DNA of 64,000 bases from Bradyrhizobium sp. CCGB12 (GCF_024199845.1 NZ_JANADO010000001.1:5704001-5768000), one strand, 5' to 3'. Numbered from the stretch's first letter, positions 9,775 to 20,204 are shown. Notes: a model not told the origin generated them from the letters alone. Program-made: numbers and translations.

Positions 9775-10749
9775 CTAGGTGCCTGTCCCGCGACCTTCGT
9801 CGAAAGCGCTGTGAGCGAACGGCGCCACGGTTTCACGCTCTTCGTCAACTTTGCGCTGAAGCTGATGCGCGAGAAAGGTTCTAAGCCGCTGACGTACCGC
9901 TTCTGCTTTCTCGTCCGTCCATTCATAGAAGCCCTTTCCAGTTTTCATGCCGAGATGTCCATCGGAGACGAGCTTTTCGAGATAGGGATGGGGCCCCCGC
10001 GTGATGTCCAAGTCGAGCATGACATTGCGATGTATGTCCAGCGTCAAGTTCAGGCCGACCATGTCGGATTGTTCGAGGGTGCCAAGCACACCCAGTCGTG
10101 CACCGAAGCCGAGCTTGATGACGCGATCCACGGTTTCTGCGTCGCACACGCCATTTGCGACGAGAGCGATTGCCTCGCGTTTGAGCGCGTGCTGAAGCCG
10201 GTTGCCGATAAACCCGGGTATGTCCTTCAGCACGCGGACAGGTTCTTGGCCAACTCTTGCAAGCAGAGCCATCATTCGATCGGAAGCAGCCCGGCGGGTT
10301 GCGGCAGTTTCAACGACCTCTACAAGGGGAATCAGATAGGGCGGATTCCAGAAATGGGTACCTAGCACTCGCCCCTTATCCCGAACTGGCTGCGCAATCG
10401 TCGTAATCGGAATGACCGAGGTGTTAGAAGCCAAGAGTGCTTCAGGCTTGGAATAAACGTCTAACGACCGGAAGATCTCCTGCTTAAGCGCCGAGTTCTC
10501 CGGCGCCGCCTCAATGATCACATCCGCACCAGTCACACTCTCTCGCAAGTCGGTCGAAAAACTCACCGCGCCAGCATCGGTGCTGTCCTGCCCGAGAAGA
10601 TGGAAGATTCCCTCGATCTCATGCCGCGCTTTGACCAATGCATCGGCGCTCATGTCGCAAAGCGCTACCGGGTACCCATGTCTTGCGAAAAGCTGCACAA
10701 TTCCATGTCCCATTAGGCCCGCACCCACGACTGCAATTCGTTCAATCAT
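9775..10749 (-). CDS. 3-hydroxyacyl-CoA dehydrogenase (NAD-binding family), intact
   Basis: A 324-aa soluble enzyme. The N-terminal Rossmann fold begins IAVVGAGLMGHGIVQ (residues 4-18), with the catalytic block SNTSVIPIT near 115 and the His of THFWNPPYLIPLVEV near 137. The C-terminal 3HCDH domain follows (DIPGFIGNRLQHALKREA and GLNLTLDIH). It would oxidise an L-3-hydroxyacyl-CoA or similar beta-hydroxy acid with NAD. Related short members include FadB2-type enzymes and carnitine dehydrogenases, so the substrate is uncertain. It is the only intact member here; two larger bifunctional homologues in the window are pseudogenes. It stands alone between an IS110 remnant and a 600-base gap. GGAAAAGAG precedes the ATG. 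Confidence 0.85.
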   Translation of the reverse strand: MIERIAVVGAGLMGHGIVQLFARHGYPVALCDMSADALVKARHEIEGIFHLLGQDSTDAGAVSFSTDLRESVTGADVIIEAAPENSALKQEIFRSLDVYSKPEALLASNTSVIPITTIAQPVRDKGRVLGTHFWNPPYLIPLVEVVETAATRRAASDRMMALLARVGQEPVRVLKDIPGFIGNRLQHALKREAIALVANGVCDAETVDRVIKLGFGARLGVLGTLEQSDMVGLNLTLDIHRNVMLDLDITRGPHPYLEKLVSDGHLGMKTGKGFYEWTDEKAEAVRQRLRTFLAHQLQRKVDEERETVAPFAHSAFDEGRGTGT

Positions 10750-11372
10750 CTCTTTTCCACATCATAGCGGGCGAAACGGTGTTCTATGTCAGCCATTTCG
10801 CACCTACAGCTAAAGGTCTATCCTGCCGCAAGGACGAAAAACGCTGAACCCTGTCCGGGTGTGCATATATCCAGCAAATCTCCTTGCTTTGGCACAGAAG
10901 TTCTTCCTGAAAGTCTGGGTTCATCGAGAGAGAAATCTTCGCATAGCTTCGGGATCAGTGGAGCGAAAGCACCACCATCCTCGCCCCTAATATTCCGAGC
11001 CGAAATCGGAGCGTTCATGGCTCACCGGGCTGCGTAGTCGACCCGGCTATTCCCGGTAGCCCCGCGGCCGCGACGTGCACCGCGGACGGCGGTGTTGGAA
11101 AGAGTCTAACCCGATTGGTCGCAATCCCCGACAATCACGTCGTGTGCCTTAGGCGATGTTGGCTTCGGCCTCTAAGTTGGTGCCTCGAGCTCCAGCATCC
11201 GAAGCTGGCTTCGCTGACGAGGAGCGCATGTTCCAGCCCGGCTGACACGCGAGGGGATAAACACAGATGATCAATGGAAATAGTGCCATTCAGAGAAGCC
11301 CGATACGCACGATGGGGTAAGTTGCGCACCCACTTGTGATTACTCGGACGGATCGGCCTCAAGTAGCAGCGA
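10750..11372. other. Unassigned stretch
   Basis: About 620 bases with no recognisable gene. Minus-strand frames at 10818-11018 and 11135-11416 have no family motifs, and the second overlaps the end of the binding-protein gene. No terminator with a U-tract was seen. Confidence 0.3.
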
Positions 11373-12425
11373 TCAGCCAAGCATCCATTCCTTGAAACGG
11401 CGGGAAACGCCCTCAAAGTTATCGGCCCAGTAGGTATCGTTGATGAGAAGGTTGTTCGTATTGCTTAAACTCGACTGCCATTTCTGAGCTTCAGCCGACA
11501 ACATTTTTTGAGCATTTTTGGACACCGGACCAACAGCAGTCTCATTCACTATCTTTGCCTGAACATCTGGACGCAAGTAATATGCGATGAGCTTCATTGC
11601 GCTTTCCTTGTTCGGTGCGTCTTTGAGCACTGCCACGCCCTCGGAAGAGATCAGATTCTGTTCGAAGGAATAGGCCAATGGCTTTCCGCCCCCCGACTCA
11701 GTCGTTGCCTTGACCCGATTTGAATAAGTGTAGCTGAAATCAACTTCACCGTTCTGCACAAGCGAGACTGCTTGAGGCGTCGCATCCACTCTGACGGCGC
11801 TTGATTTCATCTTGTCGAGCGCTTCGAACGCGCGATTCAAATCCAAAGGATACATGTTCTCAGGCAACACGCCGGCGCTCAATAGAGCCAGCTCCAGGAC
11901 AAGATCAGGGGAATTGCGCAGGATACGACGTCCTGGGAATTTTTTAATATCGAAATATTCGACGAAATTCACCGGATGCTGTCCCGGTCCATATTTCTCC
12001 GGATCCCATGTTATTCCGGTGGAATAGGTGACGGAGGCGATGTTATCGCTTTGTGGTGCGATGGCAAGATCATCGACGTCAAACAAGGAAAGATCGAGTT
12101 TTTGCCAAAATCCCTGCTTTGATCCAAAAATGATTCTCGAGCGCGGGCCGGTAAAGATGTCCCAATCGACGTTACCTGTAAGCAATTGGGCCTTGATTTT
12201 CGCGAGCTCCGGTGCAGGAACGAAGCCGACCTTAATTCCCGTTTCTTCGGCGAACGGCTTCATCACGTACCTTGCTAAGGCGTCTTGATAGCTTCCACCG
12301 TAAGAGACGAACTTGACTGAATTGGTCGCGGCACGCGCGGGTCGAACCACCATGGGCGCCGCAAGTGTGCCGGCCGTTACAGCAAGGAAGGAGCGGCGTG
12401 AGACTCTTGGTAAGGACCTGTTCAT
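11373..12425 (-). CDS. ABC transporter substrate-binding protein, PotD/spermidine-putrescine type
   Basis: A 350-aa periplasmic receptor with a twin-arginine signal (SRRSFLAVTAGTLAAPMVV, cleaved near ARA). The mature protein starts VKFVSYGGSYQDAL and contains TGNVDWDIFTGP, TYSTGITWDPEKYG and KFPGRRILRNSP, all characteristic of polyamine/PotD-like receptors. AGAGGGA precedes the ATG. No permease genes are adjacent. A decayed paralogue that shares GIKWDPKRYDLGKHP and KFPGRRALRKS stands at 32.9-33.9 kb, directly before an intact PotBCA-type permease/ATPase set. This copy may therefore serve that transporter in trans. Substrate class is inferred from the family only. Confidence 0.85.
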   Translation of the reverse strand: MNRSLPRVSRRSFLAVTAGTLAAPMVVRPARAATNSVKFVSYGGSYQDALARYVMKPFAEETGIKVGFVPAPELAKIKAQLLTGNVDWDIFTGPRSRIIFGSKQGFWQKLDLSLFDVDDLAIAPQSDNIASVTYSTGITWDPEKYGPGQHPVNFVEYFDIKKFPGRRILRNSPDLVLELALLSAGVLPENMYPLDLNRAFEALDKMKSSAVRVDATPQAVSLVQNGEVDFSYTYSNRVKATTESGGGKPLAYSFEQNLISSEGVAVLKDAPNKESAMKLIAYYLRPDVQAKIVNETAVGPVSKNAQKMLSAEAQKWQSSLSNTNNLLINDTYWADNFEGVSRRFKEWMLG

Positions 12426-12886
12426 GTCGTTTTCCCTCTCTGCCGACCGCTAAGCAGGCGTCGGATTGCGCAAACATACGAACGAAACGTCTGCGCAGTA
12501 TTTGACCTGATCTTTTTCGAAGCTGCGGAATTTCTGCACCATTCGCGAACTTTCGTGTTCCAGAGGCGCGGCCCAGGTCCCAAGACTTGGTCTGCGTGCA
12601 CTGCTTCCGACCCCGGCGCTCGCGTGTAAAGAGCAACGCAGTTTCTGCGGAACTAGTGAGCGTATACTCCGACACCCGATCTGATAGACGCAAAGACGAG
12701 AGGCCTGCCACACATTCAATATAGCAGACATTCATTCGCGAGATCCACCTACAAAGTATGATCCGACAACGAGCTATAATCTGTCCAACACTCCATCCTG
12801 CCTAACGGCTCGCCTAGGCTGTCGATGGCATTGAGATCCTCTCGAGGAGTAAACACCACCGGATCGAGGTCGCTCGTTGCTAACGG
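12426..12886. other. Intergenic region upstream of PotD-like gene
   Basis: No gene is recognised. Near 12497-12511 is TCTGCGCAGTATTTG, an inverted copy of the TACTGCGCA core found upstream of the family-5 binding proteins. A cytosine-poor TATAAT occurs near 12774. These are weak hints of regulatory sequence. Confidence 0.3.
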
Positions 12887-14167
12887 TCAAGTGCGAAGCA
12901 CTTGCCCCAGTTTTAGCATCTGGGGCAAAACGACGGCGTCGCTGACCGCGCTCCCAGCCACCGGGTGAGAGGCGAAGCGCGCGATGACCATTTCTGCCTT
13001 CGGCGCGACATAGAGGCGCTGGCCGTGAATGCCCCGAGCTTCGAAAGCGTCCAGCTCGTTATGGGTCACCCACCACTGACTTCGATAAGAATAGCCGGGC
13101 AGATGCCTTATACCCGCCTTCGCAAACTTCTCGGGGGCGCCCCCGCGCTGGACCTCATGGACGGCCGCCGCCGAAATGAGCTGCCTGCCATTCCATTCGC
13201 CTTCGCGCCGCATCAACTCACCAAAACGCGCGAGGTCACGAAGGGTCGCGCTGAGACCACCGCCTGCGACTGGCATGCCGACGCAGTCGACGAGGACGTG
13301 GCCGTCCTGCTCGCAACCGAGCGGCGCCCACAGGCGCTCATGCAGAAGCTGGGCGAAGGAACGCCCCGTCACGCGCCCCATGATCCAGCCAAGTACGCCC
13401 GTATTGATGCTCTTGTAGGCGAAGATCTTGCCGTGCGAGCCCGCCTTACGCACCGTACGCAAGTAGTCGCACATCGTCTGCGGCCCAGAATAACCAGCTG
13501 GTCGTGGTTGCCAGCCTGTAGCTCGCGAATACATTGTCGCCGCGGCACCTTCGCCGGAGTCGCTTTCCGTGTAGGCCACACCTGTCTCCATGTCCATCAC
13601 TTGGCGCAACGTGGCGTCGCCCCATGCAGTGCCGGCCAACTCTGGAATGTAGTGCGGGATCAATCTACTCTCGTCGAGCACCCCTTCCTGCGCCAACGAA
13701 GCAACAAGGATACCGGCGTATGACTTCGTCATCGACATACACGCATGGGGTAGCTCGTGGGAGAGTGCGCCGACGTAGCGTTCGTACACCACTTTACCGC
13801 GATGCAGCACCAAGAGGCCATCGACATAGGTATCAAACAGCGCCTCGTCGAATCGGCGGGTGCGGCCGTTCATGTCCGCGAAGGTCAGCGCGTCGATGTC
13901 GGCAGCTTTATCACTGTGCTCTAGTGGCGATGGCACCTTCCCGCCGTGCCACACGCTGGCGGTTGGCCAAAGCTCGCGCATGTGCGACAAGGACCACCGG
14001 ATCTGCGGGAAATCCATGAAAGTGTCGCTCTCAAACGTGATGCGCTTGTCTTCTGGCGGGGGCGCGCCGTGCATCCAGCGGAGTTCATTTGGATCCGACA
14101 GGCGATCGTTCAGATAGCGCTTTCCGTCGAAGTCGAACATACCCTTGGACACCCCCTTGTCGTTCAT
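12887..14167 (-). CDS. Serine hydrolase, class C beta-lactamase / NylB-like, copy 2
   Basis: The protein is 426 aa, predicted cytoplasmic. It has the nucleophile motif SMTKS (Ser145, Lys148), a YKSIN tyrosine block, GGGLSATLRDLARFGELMR, and the same GYSYRSQWWVTHNELDAFE segment as copy 1. Near-collinearity over the full length marks the two as recent paralogues. TAGGAG at about 8 bases before the ATG supports this start. It lies about 280 bases downstream of family-5 binding protein copy 2. The family cleaves amides or esters with an acyl-serine intermediate. The repeated pairing with a peptide-type receptor suggests a shared peptide- or amide-like substrate, but beta-lactam, cyclic dipeptide or ester targets are not excluded. 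Confidence 0.85.
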   Translation of the reverse strand: MNDKGVSKGMFDFDGKRYLNDRLSDPNELRWMHGAPPPEDKRITFESDTFMDFPQIRWSLSHMRELWPTASVWHGGKVPSPLEHSDKAADIDALTFADMNGRTRRFDEALFDTYVDGLLVLHRGKVVYERYVGALSHELPHACMSMTKSYAGILVASLAQEGVLDESRLIPHYIPELAGTAWGDATLRQVMDMETGVAYTESDSGEGAAATMYSRATGWQPRPAGYSGPQTMCDYLRTVRKAGSHGKIFAYKSINTGVLGWIMGRVTGRSFAQLLHERLWAPLGCEQDGHVLVDCVGMPVAGGGLSATLRDLARFGELMRREGEWNGRQLISAAAVHEVQRGGAPEKFAKAGIRHLPGYSYRSQWWVTHNELDAFEARGIHGQRLYVAPKAEMVIARFASHPVAGSAVSDAVVLPQMLKLGQVLRT

Positions 14168-14240
14168 GCGTTTGCTCCTACTCTCGCAATGCTATCTGAC
14201 TTGTAAGTTCGAACTCCCTTCATAATCCGCTTAGTTCCTT

Positions 14241-14275
14241 AAATTGTGCATTTACTTGCGAAAAGACGAAGGTTT
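14241..14275 (-). promoter_or_regulatory. Conserved upstream block of hydrolase genes (copy 2)
   Basis: Plus-strand AAATTGTGCATTTACTTGCG followed by AAAAGACGAAG, about 75-110 bases upstream of hydrolase 2. It aligns without gaps over 20 bases to the block upstream of hydrolase 1 (5258). The rest of the two upstream regions is much less alike. Confidence 0.4.
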
Positions 14276-14448
14276 TCCGTAAATGAGTTAAGTCGCTAGC
14301 CCAGTGCTCGGCACAAGAGAACCGAGCTCGGCAAACGCGCCGCGGGGACCGTCTTTTGTGGGACCAGAGCGACTCGCCGTCAGCTAAGTGAAGCTACGCG
14401 TGTGCTTTACGACAACAGCGACTAGCAACTAACCAGCCCGCGCGTCGC

Positions 14449-16044
14449 TCAGACTTTCTGCATGTTCCACATCTTGATATAGGTCGTTGGATCCGGAATT
14501 AGACCCGATAGCGATTTCCGATGCGCGGCCGGCAACATAGAGCGGCCCAAGTAGACCATTCCAACGAAGTCCCACCACGCCTTTTGCATTTGGCGCGCGA
14601 GCGCCTTGCGCTCCTCAGGAGAATTAGTTTCCGGCCATTTGTTTCGAAGACTTTCAAACGTGTCATCCTTCGGCCAGCCAATCCAAGCTTTTTCGCCATT
14701 TGCCACGAGCAGATCGCAGCCAATCGGATCATCGAAATCGCCTGCGCCCCACGGTCCCATAAAGATATTCCAGCCACCGTCCTGAACAGGCCCCTTGTTT
14801 GCCCGGCGCTTGACGATCCCGGCTCGGTCGCTCATGGCCAGCTCGGCGTTCACCCCGATCTTTTGCAGGGTTTGCGTCAGCAGGGGGGAGATGCTGTTGC
14901 TGTTTGAAGTGATGATGACGACCTTCTCGCCGCTATAGCCAGCTTCCCTGAAGAGCCGCTTGGCTGCTTCCGGATCACCGTTCTTCGTGTACCAGCCAGT
15001 GTTTTCGTCGTTGGCATAGATCGATACCGCCCCAAACATAGACGTGTTCGGGCCAGTGAATTTTGGATTACCGACTGCGGCGCGCATGAATGCTTCCTGA
15101 TCGATCAGGTGAAGCATCGCCCGCCGCGCCTTGACGTTGTCGAACGGCTTTTGTAGGAAGTTCATGCGCAGAAACCAGATACTACCAGCCGTGTTCAAAA
15201 CCTGAAGTGCCAGGTTAGGGTCGCTCTCGATGGCGGGGAAAAGATCGACTGGCGGATTTTCGATGAAATCAATCTCACCGGCTTGCAAGGCTCCCATGGC
15301 TGTCTGCTGATCCGGCATGATGTCCCACACGATGCGATCAACCTTGACCTCCTTCGCTCCCGCGGATCCGCTCGGCGGCTCCTTGCGTGGAACATAATTC
15401 GCGTTCCGATCGTATGTGAAGCTTGAGCCCGGTCGAGCGAGAGCTCCATTAAATTTGAACGGCCCAGACCCGATGTTCTCGATTACTTGCTCGGTCGGGG
15501 ACCGATTTGCATCCTTCTCGCGCATGATAAACAATGGCGACCCCGCTTGGGTCGCCAGAATGTCGATGAGAATTCCCAGCGGTTCCTTTAGCGTGATCGC
15601 GAAGGTCTTGTCGTCTGTTCTCGAGATGTCTCTTGCTCTGTCCATCATAACGCGTCCGGAAGGACTCCGTTGAGCCCACCGGCGGATCGAAGCCACGCAG
15701 TCTGCAGCGGTCACGCGCGAGCCATCGTGCCACGCCAAGCCATCGCGGAGCTCGAACTTGTAGGTCTTCTTGTCGCTGGAAAGACCCCAATTTCCGACCA
15801 TCTGCGGCTGCGGCACTTGATTGGAGTCCAACGCGAAGAGCGTGTCGTAGATAGCGAAGGCATGATCTTGCGTCGTGTCAGACGTCGTAAATACCGGATC
15901 GTACGCCACGAGAGGATATGCCAGAACCATGCGCGCTGTCCGTGCAGCCGTGGGTGCGGTTTGCGCCCTCAGAATTGCTGGCATCGAGCATGCCGCTCCG
16001 GCGGCCAAACTCGCTTTGAAGAGTTTACGTCGCGTGATCGTCAT
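14449..16044 (-). CDS. ABC transporter substrate-binding protein, family 5 (peptide/oligopeptide type), copy 2
   Basis: A 531-aa periplasmic receptor with a Tat signal (TRRKLFKASLAAGAACS, then AILRAQ). It is collinear with copy 1 across YDTLFALD, LRDGLAWHDGSRVTAADCVAS, PLFIMREKDANR, MPDQQTAMGALQAGEIDF and the terminal IKMWNMQKV. AAGGGGACAGAAAG precedes the ATG. The gene lies between a decayed binding-protein remnant (16.4-16.6 kb) and hydrolase 2, just beyond the end of the permease/ATPase operon on the same strand. It is the best candidate receptor for that transporter because its native upstream receptor gene is deleted. Confidence 0.9.
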   Translation of the reverse strand: MTITRRKLFKASLAAGAACSMPAILRAQTAPTAARTARMVLAYPLVAYDPVFTTSDTTQDHAFAIYDTLFALDSNQVPQPQMVGNWGLSSDKKTYKFELRDGLAWHDGSRVTAADCVASIRRWAQRSPSGRVMMDRARDISRTDDKTFAITLKEPLGILIDILATQAGSPLFIMREKDANRSPTEQVIENIGSGPFKFNGALARPGSSFTYDRNANYVPRKEPPSGSAGAKEVKVDRIVWDIMPDQQTAMGALQAGEIDFIENPPVDLFPAIESDPNLALQVLNTAGSIWFLRMNFLQKPFDNVKARRAMLHLIDQEAFMRAAVGNPKFTGPNTSMFGAVSIYANDENTGWYTKNGDPEAAKRLFREAGYSGEKVVIITSNSNSISPLLTQTLQKIGVNAELAMSDRAGIVKRRANKGPVQDGGWNIFMGPWGAGDFDDPIGCDLLVANGEKAWIGWPKDDTFESLRNKWPETNSPEERKALARQMQKAWWDFVGMVYLGRSMLPAAHRKSLSGLIPDPTTYIKMWNMQKV

Positions 16045-16164
16045 CTTTCTGTCCCCTTGTGGTATCGCACTCGGTTTCTTTTGTCCGCATAGCCAGCGAC
16101 CTTGGAAAGCCGCAGTTTCTCCCCATGGTTTCAGCTTTGACCACGCTCGGCGCAGATTTTGCGC

Positions 16165-16230
16165 GAATTTACCCGTCCATTCTTAGAAATCCTGCACAAC
16201 AGCAGCAGGCACGCTGCAATCATGCAAGTT
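16165..16230 (-). promoter_or_regulatory. Upstream block shared by family-5 binding protein genes (copy 2)
   Basis: Plus-strand GAATTTACCCGTCC then TTAGAAATCCTGCACAACAG, about 120-185 bases before the start codon. It aligns with the blocks at 7701 and 21410, although the TACTGC core has become TCCTGC here. Confidence 0.35.
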
Positions 16231-16429
16231 CGCGTTTGGGCGACGGACCTCGAGACACTGCCGCACGCAACCACCACACGACCAACGAATTAACTAGCTT
16301 CTTTGCCGCTCGCGCCGAAATCATTCTTTGACGACCTGATAGACGACCGGCCGGTTTCAGGGATGACTGCCAGGAGCAGCTCAGCGTTCATCATACCAAA
16401 CTCTCGACGCCAACGTTTTGGCTGCTAGA

Positions 16430-16610
16430 GCGAGCGACATAACGGCTGGTGGTCGGGCAAGGGCGCTCATTGAAGCTGGACGGTCCCGATCGACTACTCG
16501 CGTCATCTTTCGGTGGTCGACCGCATCCTTGTCGCGCATGATGAGCCGCGTCCCGTCTCCGGTGCTCGGATATCGATGAGAAATACTAGACGCTCCTTCC
16601 GCTCGTCGTG
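16430..16610 (-). pseudogene. Remnant of a further family-5 binding protein gene
   Basis: Plus-strand CGCATCCTTGTCGCGCATGAT, then a degraded stretch, then ATATCGATGAGAAAT match the corresponding core of binding proteins 1 and 2 (the MREKDAN to IDIL region, residues about 150-180). The preceding GGTCGGGCAAGGGCGCTCATTGAAG matches the SFTYD-to-LARPG part. Only about 180 bases of the 1.6-kb gene can be recognised, with gaps and stops. It is the fourth trace of this receptor family in the window. Confidence 0.55.
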
Positions 16611-17287
16611 CTCCCCTTAGAAGCAGCTCAGCATTTGCGCAGCTAGTCGATGCGGACGAGATGCGTAGCAATCACCACACGGGCTCGTGGCTGTCGGATG
16701 CTGGTGGCGCACCGCACATCAAGCCGAGGTTGCGTTCCCTCAAATTCGAGAGTGCCCACAACCTTGTCGTCCATACGCCCATTGGCCCCGAAACTGCGAT
16801 CAGTCAGTACGGCGATTCCGCGAGCCTGGATGCTTACAACAAACCGCATGATCGCACCGTAACCTAGCGCGTCGCCCGATCATCTGGTTAGATGACCTAC
16901 ACTGCTTCTCGTTTTACTGAAGTTACCATTCAGCACGTGTTCGTGGAAATCGATTGGCTCGTCTTGCTATCCCAAAGCGCAGGAACAACACAACCTGTGC
17001 CGATCCGAATACACACCACTCACGGTAGATGCGGGAAGACACGCGCATTTGACATGGTCAGGCGGCAGCATGAAGCTGGCTATGTCGCGCAACGCGGGGC
17101 CCGTCATGATCAGCATTTTCCTTGTTCCATGCGGCGGCCCCGCTCAGCCGAACTCTCATGCGTGCAAGGCTTTCATAACGGGTAAAGGCGCGTTCGGCCG
17201 GCGGTTGCTACTACAGATTTCTGCCGTCGTTCAAGATGCGCCTCAAGACCATCTCACGCGCTTGCTTCCTTCGCGTCGTAGTCCGCC
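16611..17287. other. Unassigned decayed stretch
   Basis: Overlapping frames at 16643-16867 on both strands look superficially coding (minus: GYGAIMRFVVSIQARGIAV), but no family is recognised and stops follow at once on both sides. Nothing else could be supported. Confidence 0.3.
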
Positions 17288-18319
17288 TCAATTTGAGGCA
17301 GCGAGTAAAGGGTTGGCCAGCTCAATCGGTTGGGCGCTCGGGTTGGTCGCCGGAGCCCGTACATGACAGGCGACTATTCGACCGTCCTCCATGGGCGCCA
17401 AGCGCGGCACTTCGAGGCGGCAGCGCTCAACCGCCAGCGGGCAGCGCGGGTGAAATGCACAGCCGCTCGGCGGGTTCACGGGGCTAGGCACCTCGCCCTC
17501 TAGCTGCACTTCTGGTCGAACCCGGGTGGGATCTGCGACCGGAGCCGCCGCGATAAGCGCCTCAGTATATGGATGGACGGGTCTAGTAAAGAGCGGCTCG
17601 CAAGAAGCGAGTTCGACGATCCGCCCCAGATACATGACAGCTACACGATGCCCAATGTGCTCCACGACGCTGAGGTCGTGCGAGATGAAGATGAACGCGA
17701 TGCCCATCTCTTGTTGCAGATCCATCAGCAAATTAAGGATCTGCGCTCTAACCGAAACATCAAGCGCCGAGACCGCTTCATCGGCGATGATGAGTGACGG
17801 CCGGAGCGCCAGCGCACGCGCAATGCCAAGCCGCTGCCTTTGACCGCCGGACATTTCGGACGGAAGCCTGTGCATCATCTCCGGTGACATTCCAACCCTT
17901 CGAAGAAGGTCAGCGGCAAGGGCATTGCGCTGCCTGCGGTCGAGACGCTCAAAATTCTCGACCGGCTCGGTGATGATCTGCTCTGCGGTCAAGCGGGGAT
18001 TCAAAGACGAATATGGATCCTGGAAGACCATCTGCATCCGGAGGCGCCATGCACGTAGCGCGCCCTTCTTGAGGCCCGCAATGTCGGTCCCATCGATCAT
18101 CACTCGCCCGCCTGTCGGTGCAACAAGCCGCATCAGCAGCCGCCCCACGGTTGATTTACCGCAGCCGGACTCGCCGACGATACAGAGCGTCTCGCCGGCC
18201 TCAACGGAAAATGACACATCCTCCACTGCTCGCACCAAACCGGCGGTGTTCTTCAGAAAACGTCCACCCAGCCCGTAGTGCTTGGTCAGATTCTCGACCT
18301 TCAGCAGAGGACCACTCAT
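17288..18319 (-). CDS. Peptide-type ABC transporter ATP-binding protein, DppF/OppF-like
   Basis: About 343 aa from the ATG that overlaps the stop of the preceding ATPase gene (ATGA). Motifs are Walker [14 protein letters not shown]-loop [14 protein letters not shown], signature [14 protein letters not shown], Walker [13 protein letters not shown] and switch His in [10 protein letters not shown]. The C-terminal oligopeptide-transporter extension has the Cys-containing [11 protein letters not shown]...C pattern that binds Fe-S in some family members. It energises import together with the partner ATPase at 18.3-19.3 kb. It is the last gene of a four-gene operon and is followed by decayed sequence. 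An ATG at 18349 would add ten residues. Confidence 0.92.
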   Translation of the reverse strand: MSGPLLKVENLTKHYGLGGRFLKNTAGLVRAVEDVSFSVEAGETLCIVGESGCGKSTVGRLLMRLVAPTGGRVMIDGTDIAGLKKGALRAWRLRMQMVFQDPYSSLNPRLTAEQIITEPVENFERLDRRQRNALAADLLRRVGMSPEMMHRLPSEMSGGQRQRLGIARALALRPSLIIADEAVSALDVSVRAQILNLLMDLQQEMGIAFIFISHDLSVVEHIGHRVAVMYLGRIVELASCEPLFTRPVHPYTEALIAAAPVADPTRVRPEVQLEGEVPSPVNPPSGCAFHPRCPLAVERCRLEVPRLAPMEDGRIVACHVRAPATNPSAQPIELANPLLAASN

Positions 18320-19320
18320 GCGCTCACCACCTCTTCTGCGCGCCAGCAAGCGGCGGCGTGGCCGGGGGCAAGATCACCAAGGGTAGGCGTTCTCTCGTGG
18401 CAAATTCCTATCGCGAGCGGACAACGCGGCGCGAAGCTGCAGCCGACAATTGGCTCGCGCAGGCTCGGTACGATCCCGGGAATTTCGGGAAGTCGGCGCA
18501 TTTGACCGCGGCGTCGATCCGGCACTGATCGCATGAGACCCTGGGTGTAGGGATGCGCGGGGCGCGCGAACAGCTCCCTGACGCCCGCGTGCTCCACGAT
18601 CTTGCCGGCATACATGACGATCACGCGCTGGCAAGTCTCGGCGACGACGCCCAGATCGTGGGTTATGAATACCACAGCTGTTCCCATGCGCTCCTTCAGA
18701 TCTATAATCAGCCGCAGAATTTGCGCCTGGATGGTCACGTCAAGCGCGGTGGTCGGCTCGTCGGCAATCAGTAGTTCGGGCGAGCAGGCAAGGGCCATGG
18801 CGATCATAGCGCGCTGTCGCATGCCACCCGACATCTCATGGGGATAGTTCTTGACACGGCGTTCGGGATCCCCAATGCGGACGAGACGGAGCATCTCTCC
18901 TGCCTTATCCATGGCCTCCGAGCGGGACGCTTGCGTGTGAATCTGCACAGCTTCAGCGATCTGGTGCCCGACCGTATAGACTGGGTTGAGGCTGGTCATC
19001 GGCTCCTGGAAGATCATGGCGATCCTGTCACCACGGATCCGCCGCATCTCCCGGTCAGACAGCTCAAGTAGATCACGTCCATGAAAGCGGATCTTGCCAC
19101 CCACGGTCTTGGCCGTTTTCGGCAGCAGACGTAGGATCGACAGCGCGGTGACACTTTTCCCGCAACCGGATTCGCCGACGACGCCGAGCGTCTCGCCTTT
19201 CATGACCTGGAAATTGATTCCGCCCAAAGCACGGGTCACGCTCTCTTCGCCGAAAAAATGTGTTTCCAGGTCTCGAACATCGAGAAGCACGCCATCCTTG
19301 GCCATTTCATGCAGCGGCAT
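18316..19320 (-). CDS. Peptide-type ABC transporter ATP-binding protein, DppD/OppD-like
   Basis: About 334 aa from the ATG preceded by CGGAGGCGCTGAC, which overlaps the end of the upstream permease gene. It has Walker [14 protein letters not shown]-loop [17 protein letters not shown], signature [15 protein letters not shown], Walker [13 protein letters not shown] and switch THDLGVVAE. The C-terminal extension [15 protein letters not shown] follows the usual Opp/Dpp cysteine pattern. It pairs with the DppF-like subunit; tight overlaps on both sides show cotranscription. A longer frame up to 19404 has no homologous N-terminus. Confidence 0.92.
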   Translation of the reverse strand: MPLHEMAKDGVLLDVRDLETHFFGEESVTRALGGINFQVMKGETLGVVGESGCGKSVTALSILRLLPKTAKTVGGKIRFHGRDLLELSDREMRRIRGDRIAMIFQEPMTSLNPVYTVGHQIAEAVQIHTQASRSEAMDKAGEMLRLVRIGDPERRVKNYPHEMSGGMRQRAMIAMALACSPELLIADEPTTALDVTIQAQILRLIIDLKERMGTAVVFITHDLGVVAETCQRVIVMYAGKIVEHAGVRELFARPAHPYTQGLMRSVPDRRRGQMRRLPEIPGIVPSLREPIVGCSFAPRCPLAIGICHERTPTLGDLAPGHAAACWRAEEVVSA

Positions 19321-19321
19321 G

Positions 19322-20203
19322 TCAGCGCCTCCGGTGCGCGCGGGGATCAAACAGGTCTCGCAGGCCGTCGCCGAGTAGATTGACGGCAAGAACCGTGACG
19401 GCAAGGCAGATGCCTGGGGCGAAGACCGTCATCGGGGTGATTGCGAGATACAGACGCGAACTCGCAATCATGTTGCCCCAGCTCGGAATGTCGGGGGGAA
19501 CGCCCACGCCGAGGAAGCTCAGTGCGGCCTCGGTCAGGATCGCGCTGGCACAGACAGTGGCTCCTTGAACCATGAGCGGCGGAAGTGTGCTGGGCAGAAT
19601 ATGCCGCCAGAGCACTCTCGGCACGCGGGCCCCCCCGCAGATCGCGGCCTCCACATAAGGACGCTCGCGAACGCTCAGGACCACCGAGCGAACCAGCCTT
19701 GCCAAGCTTGGTGTTTGAGTTATCGCGATCGCAATAATGAGGACGCCGATCCCGGCGCCCGTTACAGAAATGAGCGTAATGGCTAGCAGCATCGTCGGGA
19801 TTGACATCAATGCATCCATGAACCGCATGACAGCGCTGTCGAGGTTACGGTTGTAGCCCGCGACGATGCCTATCACGAGTCCGCCTACGGTCGCGCACAC
19901 CGCCGATAGCAGCCCGACCAAGAGAGAGATTCGTGCACCGAAGATTGTTCGTGCAAACACGTCCCGGCCCAAATCGTCGCGCCCGAACCACATTGATTCA
20001 GAAGGCGGCTGAAGCCGCTTGAGCGGATCCATGGTCAAGGGATCGCCGGCAACGAGCGGGGCGGCAAACGCCATGACGATTAGGAGCACCAACAAGGTAC
20101 CGCCAATCAGGACGAGAGGGTGACGTCTTGGTATTCGAGCAAGCTCGGATAGCCGCAACCGGCCGATCGGTGCGGAAGCAGCTGTATCGGAGATGAGAGC
20201 CAT
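19322..20203 (-). CDS. Peptide-type ABC transporter permease, DppC/OppC-like
   Basis: A 293-aa inner-membrane protein. The N-terminal segment [24 protein letters not shown] is followed by the OppC_N-type linker ([21 protein letters not shown]) and five further membrane segments. The EAA-like loop is [22 protein letters not shown], and the C-terminus has [14 protein letters not shown] and [14 protein letters not shown]. It forms the channel with the DppB-like permease encoded 1-2 bases upstream. The start ATG directly follows the dppB-like stop. Confidence 0.92.
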   Translation of the reverse strand: MALISDTAASAPIGRLRLSELARIPRRHPLVLIGGTLLVLLIVMAFAAPLVAGDPLTMDPLKRLQPPSESMWFGRDDLGRDVFARTIFGARISLLVGLLSAVCATVGGLVIGIVAGYNRNLDSAVMRFMDALMSIPTMLLAITLISVTGAGIGVLIIAIAITQTPSLARLVRSVVLSVRERPYVEAAICGGARVPRVLWRHILPSTLPPLMVQGATVCASAILTEAALSFLGVGVPPDIPSWGNMIASSRLYLAITPMTVFAPGICLAVTVLAVNLLGDGLRDLFDPRAHRRR

Positions 20204-20204
20204 A

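Noticed and set aside
12965..13723. Plus-strand open frame (252 codons)
   Set aside because: Shadow of NylB-like hydrolase 2; the matching shadow also appears opposite hydrolase 1, as expected for paralogues.
17285..17299. Hairpin GCCTCA-ATT-TGAGGC at the end of the DppF-like gene, as terminator
   Set aside because: It overlaps the stop codon and has no U-tract.
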